A stretch of 22,291 bases of DNA from positions 1 through 22,291 of the forward strand of contig DASRHK010000168.1 in assembly GCA_035650495.1 (NCBI GenBank), in the 5' to 3' direction. The stretch is from DASRHK01 sp035650495 (GTDB taxonomy: Bacteria; Pseudomonadota; Gammaproteobacteria; Nevskiales; Nevskiaceae). The translations under genes were made by a program, and so were the position numbers. Below are positions 14,659 through 22,291 of the stretch, piece by piece. The notes under the pieces are model-generated. The model did not search any database, was not told where the DNA came from, and saw nothing but the letters and a program-made list of their open reading frames with translations. Within the stretch, counting starts at the first letter, position 1; the number at the start of each line of letters is the position of its first letter.

Positions 14659-15163
14659 TCGAGTCGCGGATGTCGGCGAGCGCGAGGTGCGTCGACTCCT
14701 TGGCGACGCCCTTCGCGATCTCCGGCGCCCAGCGCAGCGCGAGCTCCTTGAGCGTCGACACGTCGAGATTGCGATAGTGGAAGTGCTTCTCGAGCCCCGG
14801 CATCCAGCGCGCGAGGAAGCGCCGGTCCTGGCAGATCGAATTGCCGCACATCGGCGACTTGCCCGCCGGCACCCAGGCTGACAGGAACGCCAGCGTCTGG
14901 CGCTCGGCTTCGGCTTCGGCGACGCGGCTCTCGCGCACGCGCTGCGTGAGTCCCGACTTGCCGTGCTGGCGCGTGTTCCATTCGTCCATCGCCGCGAGCT
15001 CCTCGTCGGACTGATGCACGGCGAGCACGGGCCCTTCGGCGAGCACATTGAGCTCGCTGTCGGTGACGATGGTGGCGATCTCGATGATGCGATGCCGCTC
15101 GGGGACGAGCCCGGTCATCTCGAGATCGATCCAGATCAGGTTGGTCGGGCTCGCGTTCGCCAT
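14594..15163 (-). CDS. orn: Oligoribonuclease (DEDD-family 3'-5' exonuclease)
   Basis: Orn degrades di- to pentanucleotides, including pGpG from cyclic-di-GMP breakdown, in the cytoplasm. The 189-residue product has the normal length and the full set of catalytic residues, each one place beyond the E. coli numbering: D13 and E15 (WIDLEMTGL), D113 (CQDRRFLAR), H159 and D164 (HLALADIRDS). The segment HYRNLDVSTLKELA is highly characteristic. The ATG at 15163 lies 54 bases from the divergent synthase gene. Its 3' end overlaps the DUF3617 gene by 65 bases, so the two transcripts converge and are antisense over that stretch. Confidence 0.97.
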   Translation of the reverse strand: MANASPTNLIWIDLEMTGLVPERHRIIEIATIVTDSELNVLAEGPVLAVHQSDEELAAMDEWNTRQHGKSGLTQRVRESRVAEAEAERQTLAFLSAWVPAGKSPMCGNSICQDRRFLARWMPGLEKHFHYRNLDVSTLKELALRWAPEIAKGVAKESTHLALADIRDSISELQYYRSKLLRPDLSSPAS

Positions 15164-15188
15164 GTGCGATTAGGTTAGCAGCCTCGCT

Positions 15189-15194
15189 TACAAT
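15189..15194 (+). promoter_or_regulatory. Probable -10 box (TACAAT) of the transsulfuration operon
   Basis: TACAAT matches the -10 consensus at five of six positions, within the 54-base spacer between orn and the synthase gene. It predicts a start of transcription near 15201 and a 17-base leader holding the ribosome site AAGGAG (15207-15212), 5 bases before the ATG at 15218. No strong -35 is visible. On the minus strand the same bases overlap a TTGTAA that could serve orn, so the promoters may interfere. Confidence 0.45.
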
Positions 15195-15217
15195 TCCGGA
15201 ACCGCGAAGGAGCAGAC

Positions 15218-16585
15218 ATGCCCGCAGGCCGTTCCATCCTCGACACCATCGGCAACACGCCGCTGGTGGAGATCAAGCGCATCGACACCGGGCTGTGCCG
15301 GCTGTTCGTCAAGCTGGAGAACCAGAACCCGACCGGCTCGATCAAGGATCGCATCGGCCTGTCGATGATCGAGGCCGCCGAGCGCGATGGACACATCAGG
15401 CCCGGCGGCACGCTGATCGAAGCGACCGCCGGCAACACCGGGCTCGGGCTCGCGCTCGTCGCGGCGCAGAAAGGCTACAAGCTGATCCTCGTCATCCCCG
15501 ACAAGATGGCGCAGGAGAAGATCCTGCACCTGCGCGCGCTCGGCGCCGACATCCGCATCACGCGCAGCGACGTCGGCAAGGGGCATCCCGAGTATTACCA
15601 GGACATCGCGGAGAAGCTGTCGAAGGAGATCCCCGGCTCGTTCTACGTGAACCAATTCGCCAATCCCGCGAATCCGCTGGCGCACGAATCGACCACCGGC
15701 CCGGAGATCTGGTCGCAGATGGATCACATGCTCGACGCAGTCGTCGCCGGCGTCGGCTCCGGCGGCACGCTCACGGGCCTGTCGCGCTACTTCGCGCGCG
15801 TCGCGCCGCACGTGGAGATGGTGCTCGCCGATCCGAAAGGCTCCGTGCTGGTCGACGTCGTGAAGACCGGCAAGATCCAGAAGGAAGCCGGCTCGTGGCT
15901 GATCGAGGGCATCGGCGAGGATTTCATTCCCCCGAACTGCGACCTCTCGCGCGTGAAGCACGCCTACGAGATCACCGATCGCGAGAGCTTCGTCACCGCG
16001 CGCGAGGTGCTGCACCAGGAAGGCATCCTCGGCGGCTCGTCGACCGGCACGCTCGTCTGCGCTGCGCTCAAGTATTGCCGCGAGCAGAGATCGCCGAAGC
16101 GCGTCGTCACGCTGGTCCCCGACAGCGGCAACAAATACCTGTCGAAGATGTACAACGACTTCTGGATGTTCGACCAGGGCCTGCTCGATCGACCCAGCGA
16201 AGGCAACCTGGTCGACCTCATCGTGCGCCGCTATCAGGAAGGCGGCGCAGTGACCGTGAAGCCCGCCGACACGCTGACGCACGCGTACCGGCGCATGAAG
16301 CTCTATGACGTCTCGCAGCTGCCGGTGATGGAAGGCGATCGTCTCGTCGGCATCCTCGACGAGTCCGACCTGCTCGTCTATGTCGGCGAGACTCCGAAGA
16401 AGCTCAACGACGCAGTCGCCAAAGCCATGGTCGGCAACGTCGAGACGATCGCGCCCGACGCGCCGCTCTCGGCGCTCTTGCCGATCTTCCAGCGCGATCA
16501 CGTCGCCGTCGTGGCCGACCACGGCCGCTTCATCGGCCTGATCACGCGCATCGACCTCCTCAATCACCTGCGCAAGCAGATGTGA
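15218..16585 (+). CDS. Cystathionine beta-synthase
   Basis: This PLP enzyme condenses homocysteine with serine to give cystathionine, the first step of reverse transsulfuration. The 455 residues contain a fold-type II catalytic domain (1-320) with the PLP lysine K43 (PTGSIKDR), a TAGNTG substrate/PLP motif (about 70-75) and a phosphate-binding GSGGTLTG (180-187). Two C-terminal CBS domains follow at about 338-385 and 395-455, which normally bind adenosyl compounds and regulate activity. There is no N-terminal heme domain, as expected for a bacterial enzyme. Cysteine synthases lack the CBS pair and are shorter, and the lyase gene next to it supports this call. The downstream stop is 5 bases before the lyase ATG. 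Confidence 0.94.
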   Translation: MPAGRSILDTIGNTPLVEIKRIDTGLCRLFVKLENQNPTGSIKDRIGLSMIEAAERDGHIRPGGTLIEATAGNTGLGLALVAAQKGYKLILVIPDKMAQEKILHLRALGADIRITRSDVGKGHPEYYQDIAEKLSKEIPGSFYVNQFANPANPLAHESTTGPEIWSQMDHMLDAVVAGVGSGGTLTGLSRYFARVAPHVEMVLADPKGSVLVDVVKTGKIQKEAGSWLIEGIGEDFIPPNCDLSRVKHAYEITDRESFVTAREVLHQEGILGGSSTGTLVCAALKYCREQRSPKRVVTLVPDSGNKYLSKMYNDFWMFDQGLLDRPSEGNLVDLIVRRYQEGGAVTVKPADTLTHAYRRMKLYDVSQLPVMEGDRLVGILDESDLLVYVGETPKKLNDAVAKAMVGNVETIAPDAPLSALLPIFQRDHVAVVADHGRFIGLITRIDLLNHLRKQM

Positions 16586-16590
16586 GCGCG

Positions 16591-17769
16591 ATGGCCTCCT
16601 CGAAGAAATCCGGATTCTCCACCCGCGCGATCCATGCCGGGCAGGCGCCCGACCCGTCGACGGGCGCGATCATGCCGCCGATCTACGCGACGTCGACCTA
16701 CGTGCAGGAAAGCCCGGGCAAGCACAAGGGCTACGAATACTCGCGCACGCAGAATCCGACGCGCATGGCCTACGAGCGCTGCGTCGCCGATCTCGAAGGC
16801 GGCACGCGGGGCTTCGCGTTCGCATCGGGAATGGCGGCGACCGCGACGATCCTCGACGCGCTGCCGAGCGGCGCACACGTCATCGCGAGCGACGATCTCT
16901 ACGGCGGAACGTATCGACTGCTGACACGCGTGCGCCAGACTTCCGCGGCGCTCGCCGTGAGCTACGTCGACATGCGCGACGCGCGCGCGATCGAAGCCGC
17001 GGTTCGCGACGACACGAAACTGATCTGGGTCGAGACGCCGACCAATCCGATGCTGAAGCTCGTCGATCTCGCCGCGGTGGCGAAGATCGGGCGCAAGCAC
17101 AAGGTGCTCACCTGCGCCGACAACACCTTCGCGACGCCGTACCTGCAGCGACCGCTCGAGCTCGGCTTCGATCTCGTCATGCACTCGGCGACGAAGTACC
17201 TCAACGGCCACTCCGACATGGTCGGCGGCATCGTCGTCGCCGGCGACGACGAAGCGCTCGCCAATCGCCTCGGCTTCCTGCAGAACGCGGTGGGCGGCGT
17301 CGGCGGACCGTTCGACTCGTTCCTCGCGCTGCGCGGATTGAAGACGCTACCGCTGCGCATGGAGCGGCACTGCGCGAACGCGCTCGCCCTCGCCCGCTGG
17401 CTCGAGAAGCATCCAAAGGTCGAGCGCGTGGTCTACCCGGGCCTGCCCTCGCATCCGCAGCATGTGCTCGCGAAGAAGCAGATGCGCGGACCCGACGGCA
17501 AGCCGGCGTTCGGCGGCATGATCACGATCGTGCTGAAGGGCGATCTGAAATTCGCGCGCCGCTTCCTCGAGCGCTGCGGGATCTTCGCGCTCGCCGAGAG
17601 TCTCGGCGGCGTCGAAAGCCTGATCGAGCATCCGGGCATCATGACCCACGCGAGCGTGCCGGCCGATCAGCGCGCGAAGCTCGGCATCGACGACGGTCTG
17701 GTGCGACTGTCGGTCGGCATCGAGGACTTCGACGACCTGCGAGACGATCTTCAGCGCGCGCTCGCTTGA
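16591..17769 (+). CDS. Cystathionine gamma-lyase type PLP enzyme (Cys/Met metabolism family)
   Basis: The 392-residue fold-type I PLP enzyme probably splits cystathionine into cysteine, 2-oxobutyrate and ammonia, completing the pathway begun by the synthase. Signatures are TRAIHAG near the N-terminus, YEYSRTQNPT, FASGMAA, DDLYGGTYRL, and the PLP lysine K202 in HSATKYLNGHSD, plus a C-terminal SLGGVESLIEHP. Cystathionine gamma-synthase and methionine gamma-lyase share these motifs; the synthase neighbour favours gamma-lyase. I chose the ATG at 16591. A GTG at 16582 overlaps the synthase stop as GTGA and would add three residues. Either way the two genes are tightly coupled. Confidence 0.9.
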   Translation: MASSKKSGFSTRAIHAGQAPDPSTGAIMPPIYATSTYVQESPGKHKGYEYSRTQNPTRMAYERCVADLEGGTRGFAFASGMAATATILDALPSGAHVIASDDLYGGTYRLLTRVRQTSAALAVSYVDMRDARAIEAAVRDDTKLIWVETPTNPMLKLVDLAAVAKIGRKHKVLTCADNTFATPYLQRPLELGFDLVMHSATKYLNGHSDMVGGIVVAGDDEALANRLGFLQNAVGGVGGPFDSFLALRGLKTLPLRMERHCANALALARWLEKHPKVERVVYPGLPSHPQHVLAKKQMRGPDGKPAFGGMITIVLKGDLKFARRFLERCGIFALAESLGGVESLIEHPGIMTHASVPADQRAKLGIDDGLVRLSVGIEDFDDLRDDLQRALA

Positions 17770-17791
17770 GCACACACCGGGGAGAATCACC

Positions 17792-20700
17792 ATGACTGGC
17801 CGACACGCCTGGCTCTTCATCGCCGCATTGCTGTGGTCGGCGCGCGCGCTCGCCGCGCCGATGACCGAGGCCGAAGTCCCCGCCCCGCTCAAGCCGTGGA
17901 TCCCCTGGGTGCTGCACGATCGCGACGAGCGTCGCTGTCCGCTGGCGGACAACGATACGTCGCGGCGCCTGTGCACGTGGCCTGCGCAGCTCGATCTCAC
18001 GCTCGCGGCCGGCGGCGGACATTTCAGCCTCACGGCCGAGCTCTTCGCACCGGGTTGGCTGCCGCTGCCCGGCGATGGCGCGGCATGGCCACAAGACGTC
18101 TCGCGCAACGGACAAGCGGCGCCCGTGCTGATGCACGAGGGTCGGGCGGCGCTGCTGCTGCCGCCGGGCGCGCATCGCATCGAAGGTAGTTTCCGCTGGA
18201 GCGCCCTGCCCGAATCGCTGTACGTGCCGCCCGATGCCGGCGTCATCACGCTGAAGGTCGACGGCGTCGCCCGCGCCACGACGCGCGACGCGCGCAATCA
18301 CGTGTGGCTCGGCCGCACCGCGGCGACGGCCAACGCAACGCGCCATCTCGAAGTGAAAGCGTTCCGCCTGATCGAAGACGACATCCCGCCGCGATTGATC
18401 ACGCATCTGGATCTCGAGGTCACCGGCGACGTCCGCGACGAGACCCTCGGTCCCGTGCTCCCGGTGGATTTCGTGGCGATGCGCATCGACGGCAATCTCG
18501 CCGCGCGGCTCGACGACCAGAATCGATTGCACCTGCAGGTGCGACCCGGCGTGTGGTCGATCGACGTCACGGCGCGCGCGACCGGTCCGCTCGCAAAGCT
18601 GCAGCGCCCCGCTGCCGAGCCGCCGTGGCCGACCGAAGAGGTGTGGTCCTTCCAGGCGCGCAACGATCTGCGCGTGGTGGAGACGAGCGGCGCGCCGCCG
18701 GTCGACCCGCGACAGACGCAGATGCCCGAAGGCTGGCGCAGCCTGCCGGCTTATCTGATGTCCTCCGCAACCGCGCTTGCGTTCGCGGAGCGCAGCCGCG
18801 GCAATCCGAATCCCGATCCCGACCAATTGAGCCTGCAGCGCAATCTCTGGCTCGACTTCGACGGCCGCGGCTACACGCTGCAGGATCATCTGCAGGGCCG
18901 GCTGTCGCGCAGCTGGCGGCTGGAAGCGGCCGCGCCGATCGAGCTCGGGCGCGTCGAGATCGACGGCGAGCCGCAGCTCATCACCAAGCAGGGCGACGGC
19001 GTCGGCGTCGAAGTGCGCCACGGCGCTTTGCAGCTCGCGGCCGACAGTCGCGTCAACGATTCGCTGCGGCGCCTGCCCGCCGGCGGATGGAACACCGATC
19101 TGCAATCGGTCGCGACCGTGCTCAACCTGCCGCCGGGCTGGCGCCTGCTCGCTGCTTCCGGCGCCGATCGCGCCGATACGTGGATCGCACGCTGGACGCT
19201 GCTCGATCTGTTCATCGTGCTCGTCGCCGCCGTCGCTGCGTTGCGCTTGTTCGGCTTCGGCGCGGGATTCGTCACGCTGCTCACGCTCGTCGTGATCTGG
19301 CAGGAGCCGAACGCGCCGCGGAGCGCGTGGCTCGGCCTCATCGCCGCGACCGCGTTGCTGCGCGTGCTGCCGCAGGGCTATCGCGATGGCCGCCTGCACG
19401 CCTGGCTCAAGCGCTTGCGCTGGGTCGCGGCCGCCGCGCTCGTGGTGATCGCGATCCCGTTCGCCATCCAGCAGGCGCGCACGGCGCTGTATCCGCAGCT
19501 CGAGATTCCGGGATTCGGTGCGCCGTCGCCGCGGCCGATGCCCGTCGCGCTCGAGCAGCAGTCGATGGACGCCGAAGTCACCAACGAAGCCGCGCCGGCG
19601 GCGGCGCCGATGATCGCCTCGGGAGCGCTCTCGCGCGCCAGGGTCAGGGAGAAGAAAGCCGAGATGTTCGATCGCGCCTCCGGCAGCGCGTCGCAAGTCG
19701 CCCAACAGCCGATCCAGCGCCTCGACCCGAACGCGCTGACGCAGACCGGCCCTGGCCTGCCGAGCTGGCAATGGCAGCGCATCGACGTGTCGTGGAATGG
19801 GCCGGTGACTGCCGATCAGCAAGTGCATTTCTGGCTCCTGCCGCCTTCGCTGACGCGCCTGCTGAAGGTCGCGTCGATCGTGCTGATCGCGATCGTCGTC
19901 CTGCGCTGGCTCGAGCTGCGGGCGCCGCGCGCTCCCGCACGCAGCGCCGCGCTGATGTTGCCGCTCGCGTTGGTGCTCGCGCTGCAGGCGCGCGACGTAC
20001 GCGCCGAAGAGCCGTCGCCGGCGCCGCCGCAATCGATCCTCGATCAGCTGCGCGAGCGCCTGCTCGCCCCGCCCGACTGCGCTCCGAGCTGCGCGCAGAT
20101 GCCGCGACTGCAGATCTCAGCCACCGCCGCGGGCATGCTGACCTTGCGCGCGACGATCGAGAGCGCGACCGATCTCGGCGTGCCGCTGCCGGTGCCGGCG
20201 CTGAACGGCGCCGACGACGGGCGCGCATGGCAACCGTCGAGCGTCGTGATCGACGGTCGCGCCGCGACCGTCCGCCGCGCCGAAGACGGCATGCTCTGGA
20301 TCGCGACGGCGGCCGGTCGCCACGACGTGCTCATCGCCGGCTCGCTGCAGGGCATCGGTCAATTGCAGCTGCCCTTGCCGCTGCGGCCGCATCAGGTGAC
20401 TGCGACGCTCGACGGCTGGCTGCTCACGGGCGTCAACGAGCGAGGCGAGCCCGCGGGGGCGCTCGAGCTGCTGCGCAAAGCGGCCGCGACGGAAGCGCCG
20501 GCGGCTCCGGGCGAATCGACGCAAGCATTGCCGCCGCTGCTCATCGTGACGAGGACATTGCATCTCGGCATGGACTGGACCGTCGACACGCAGGTGCAGC
20601 GCATCGGCGTCACGCACACGCCGATCATTGCGACGGTGCCGCTGCTCGCCGGCGAACGGCTCATCGACGAGCGCATCCGCACGCGCGACGGCGCCGTCGA

Positions 20701-21889
20701 GCTTGCGTTCGCGCCGGGCCAGCAAGTCGCCGGATGGAGCTCGCGCTTGCCGCAGGATCGCAAGCTGTCCCTGCAGGCTTCACTCGCGACCGATCGTTTC
20801 GAGACGTGGCGCTTCGACGTGAGCCCGCTGTGGCACGCGGAGTTCTCCGGCATCGCGCCGATCCTGCATACCGCCGGTGATTATCGGCTCGAGTCGTATC
20901 AACCGTGGCCCGGCGAAAAGGTCGAAGTCGCGATCGCGCGGCCCGCGGGCGTGCCGGGGCAAGTCGTCACGCTCGACGCGGCGACGCTGTCGATGCAGCC
21001 CGGCGAGCGCGCGACCGACGAGACGCTCGAGCTCGACGTGCGCGTCAGCCAGGGCGGGCAATATCGATTGAAGCTGCCGGCGTCGACCACCGCGCAGAGC
21101 CTGCAGATCGACGGCGCAGCGCAGCCGTTGCGGCTCGAGGGCGATCAGCTGGTGATGCCGCTGCATCCGGGCGCGCAGCATTTCCAGATCGTGTTGCGCG
21201 CCGATCACGGCGTCTCCGCCTTCACGCGCACGCCCGCGATCGAGACCGGTCGCGGCGTCAACGCGCGGCTGCACGTGGAGATGCCGCCCGATCGCTGGAT
21301 CCTTCTCGTCGGCGGCCCGCGCCTCGGCCCCGCGGTGTTGTTCTGGGGCGTGCTCGTCGTGCTGCTCGCGATCGCAGTGGCGCTCGGCCGCATCAAGCTC
21401 ACGCCGCTCGGCGGCTTGCAGTGGAGCCTCTTGATGATCGGGCTGTCGCAGTTGCCGATCGTCGCGGCCGGCGTCGTCGTCGCGTGGCTCTTCGTGCTCG
21501 GCGCGCGCGGGCGGCTGCACGACGCCGTCGGCAAGCAGACGTTCAATCTGGTGCAGATCGGGCTCGTGCTGCTCACGCTGATCGCGCTCGGCCTGCTGTT
21601 CCGCGCGGTCGCCGCCGGCCTGCTCGGCACGCCCGACATGCAGATCGCCGGCAACGATTCGTACGACCACAGCCTCAACTGGTACCAGGACCGATTCGAC
21701 CCCGCGCTCCCGAGCGCGTGGATTTTGTCGGCGCCGATGTGGTCCTATCGCGTGCTGATGCTGCTGTGGGCGCTGTGGCTCGCCAATGCGCTGCTCGCGT
21801 GGCTGCGCTGGGGCTGGACGCAATTCTCGAGCGGCGGCCTCTGGCGCCGCGCTGCGCCGATCAAGAAGGATCAGGAGAAACCGGCATGA
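17792..21889 (+). CDS. Large multi-pass membrane protein of unknown function, internally duplicated
   Basis: I do not recognise this family. The 1365-residue protein has a signal peptide (about 1-22), a periplasmic beta-rich region (23-468), helices at about 472-505, 511-526 and 543-561, a second soluble stretch, helices near 688-706 and 718-733, another periplasmic region (740-1170), and about four helices at 1178-1338. Residues 49-160 and 763-875 look like copies of one module: each starts with two cysteines (C49/C61, C763/C767), then strands, an LPLP-type turn, an AW-P motif, a GxH turn, and a terminal DG. The segment 712-739 looks like a second signal peptide (basic, hydrophobic, ending VRAEE). 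A strong ribosome site, GGGGAGA (17779-17785), precedes the ATG. Cotranscription with the lyase gene, 22 bases away, is likely. Confidence 0.9.
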   Translation: MTGRHAWLFIAALLWSARALAAPMTEAEVPAPLKPWIPWVLHDRDERRCPLADNDTSRRLCTWPAQLDLTLAAGGGHFSLTAELFAPGWLPLPGDGAAWPQDVSRNGQAAPVLMHEGRAALLLPPGAHRIEGSFRWSALPESLYVPPDAGVITLKVDGVARATTRDARNHVWLGRTAATANATRHLEVKAFRLIEDDIPPRLITHLDLEVTGDVRDETLGPVLPVDFVAMRIDGNLAARLDDQNRLHLQVRPGVWSIDVTARATGPLAKLQRPAAEPPWPTEEVWSFQARNDLRVVETSGAPPVDPRQTQMPEGWRSLPAYLMSSATALAFAERSRGNPNPDPDQLSLQRNLWLDFDGRGYTLQDHLQGRLSRSWRLEAAAPIELGRVEIDGEPQLITKQGDGVGVEVRHGALQLAADSRVNDSLRRLPAGGWNTDLQSVATVLNLPPGWRLLAASGADRADTWIARWTLLDLFIVLVAAVAALRLFGFGAGFVTLLTLVVIWQEPNAPRSAWLGLIAATALLRVLPQGYRDGRLHAWLKRLRWVAAAALVVIAIPFAIQQARTALYPQLEIPGFGAPSPRPMPVALEQQSMDAEVTNEAAPAAAPMIASGALSRARVREKKAEMFDRASGSASQVAQQPIQRLDPNALTQTGPGLPSWQWQRIDVSWNGPVTADQQVHFWLLPPSLTRLLKVASIVLIAIVVLRWLELRAPRAPARSAALMLPLALVLALQARDVRAEEPSPAPPQSILDQLRERLLAPPDCAPSCAQMPRLQISATAAGMLTLRATIESATDLGVPLPVPALNGADDGRAWQPSSVVIDGRAATVRRAEDGMLWIATAAGRHDVLIAGSLQGIGQLQLPLPLRPHQVTATLDGWLLTGVNERGEPAGALELLRKAAATEAPAAPGESTQALPPLLIVTRTLHLGMDWTVDTQVQRIGVTHTPIIATVPLLAGERLIDERIRTRDGAVELAFAPGQQVAGWSSRLPQDRKLSLQASLATDRFETWRFDVSPLWHAEFSGIAPILHTAGDYRLESYQPWPGEKVEVAIARPAGVPGQVVTLDAATLSMQPGERATDETLELDVRVSQGGQYRLKLPASTTAQSLQIDGAAQPLRLEGDQLVMPLHPGAQHFQIVLRADHGVSAFTRTPAIETGRGVNARLHVEMPPDRWILLVGGPRLGPAVLFWGVLVVLLAIAVALGRIKLTPLGGLQWSLLMIGLSQLPIVAAGVVVAWLFVLGARGRLHDAVGKQTFNLVQIGLVLLTLIALGLLFRAVAAGLLGTPDMQIAGNDSYDHSLNWYQDRFDPALPSAWILSAPMWSYRVLMLLWALWLANALLAWLRWGWTQFSSGGLWRRAAPIKKDQEKPA

Positions 21890-22221
21890 CCGATTTGGCC
21901 AAGAAGCGATGCGTCCCCTGCGAGGGCGGCACGCCGCCGCTCGATCGCAAGACCATCGACGAGCTGAAGAAGCTCCTGCGCAGCGAGTGGGCGCTCAACG
22001 CCGACGGCAAGTCGATCCAGGCGACGTTCACCTTCAAGAACTACTACCAGACCACCGCGTTCGTGAACGCGATCGCGTGGATGGCGCATCGCGAGGATCA
22101 TCATCCCGACATCAGCTTCGGCTACAACAAGGCGACCGTGCTCTATTCGACGCACGCGGCGAACGGGCTCACGGAGAACGACTTCATCTGCGCGGCGAAG
22201 GTGGATGAGCTTTTGAAGTAG
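21886..22221 (+). CDS. Pterin-4a-carbinolamine dehydratase
   Basis: This 111-residue enzyme dehydrates 4a-hydroxytetrahydropterin, regenerating the cofactor of aromatic amino acid hydroxylases. The family signature EDHHPD (70-75) carries the catalytic histidines H72 and H73, and H90 lies in YSTHAANGLTENDF. The N-terminal RCVPCEGGTPPL is typical. Its ATG overlaps the stop of the large membrane protein (ATGA), and AGGAG (21873-21877) lies 8 bases upstream, so translation is coupled. No phenylalanine hydroxylase gene is visible in the window. Confidence 0.94.
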   Translation: MTDLAKKRCVPCEGGTPPLDRKTIDELKKLLRSEWALNADGKSIQATFTFKNYYQTTAFVNAIAWMAHREDHHPDISFGYNKATVLYSTHAANGLTENDFICAAKVDELLK

Positions 22222-22231
22222 CGATCCGGCC

Positions 22232-22291
22232 ATGGCCGCGTACGCCCCCGTCGGAACTCAGCGCCGGAAGCCGCGTCACCGCTTCCTTGCG
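22232..22291 (+). CDS. Possible start of another gene, cut by the window edge
   Basis: An ATG at 22232 opens a frame of 20 codons with no stop before the end. The Arg/Lys-rich start (QRRKPRHR) could precede a membrane segment. The ATG lies within a 12-bp palindrome, CGGCCATGGCCG (22227-22238), and no good ribosome site is seen. This is too short to name or to be sure of. Confidence 0.25.
   Translation, partial: MAAYAPVGTQRRKPRHRFLA

Noticed and set aside
15218..15400. Cysteine synthase instead of cystathionine beta-synthase
   Set aside because: The protein has two C-terminal CBS domains and sits next to a gamma-lyase gene, both pointing to transsulfuration.
17639..20032. A 797-codon open frame on the minus strand
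   Set aside because: It lies antisense to the large membrane protein, is dominated by Arg, His, Asp and Gln, and shows no domain; it is a by-product of high GC at third positions.

Overview
This is a GC-rich, densely coded bacterial window with 16 well-supported protein genes, plus a partial gene at the left edge and a doubtful one at the right edge. The content suggests a gammaproteobacterium, most likely Lysobacterales (Xanthomonadales) or a near relative. The grounds are a PhoP/PhoQ-type two-component system, Orn, RND pumps, a DUF1329 protein and DUF3617. This placement is inference from gene families, not a database match. I see no tRNA, rRNA, CRISPR array, insertion sequence or phage gene.

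Layout. (1) 1-5409: the 5' part of a Sir2 NAD-dependent deacylase (minus) is back to back with a TetR repressor (plus); their start codons share the four bases CATG. The TetR gene is followed by a perfect 7+2+7 palindrome beside a -10 box, then by an RND efflux adaptor and pump. No outer-membrane channel gene is present. (2) 5309-6772 (minus): an exported matrixin-like zinc protease ending in a Gly-rich/hydrophobic/basic tail; its 3' end overlaps the pump gene convergently. (3) 6966-10876: an HAE3/MMPL-type RND transporter and a DUF1329 periplasmic protein in one operon. (4) 10877-11179: a non-coding stretch holding two adjacent long hairpins, then a promoter with an 11-bp-period TTCAG direct repeat. 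(5) 11180-14658: a probable operon of a glycine-zipper envelope protein, a small PepSY-like exported protein, PhoP, PhoQ and a DUF3617 protein. (6) 14594-15163 (minus): oligoribonuclease. (7) 15218-22221: cystathionine beta-synthase, a cystathionine gamma-lyase type enzyme, an unrecognised 1365-residue membrane protein and pterin-4a-carbinolamine dehydratase, all tightly spaced on the plus strand.

How the genes work together. The TetR protein probably represses the adaptor-pump pair through the palindrome. The PhoPQ system probably controls its own operon through the TTCAG repeat, so two small envelope proteins are made with the sensor and regulator. The synthase and lyase form a complete reverse transsulfuration route from homocysteine to cysteine. 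The least understood item is the 1365-residue protein: it appears to be two copies of one periplasmic-plus-membrane module fused head to tail, with a signal-peptide-like segment left at the junction.
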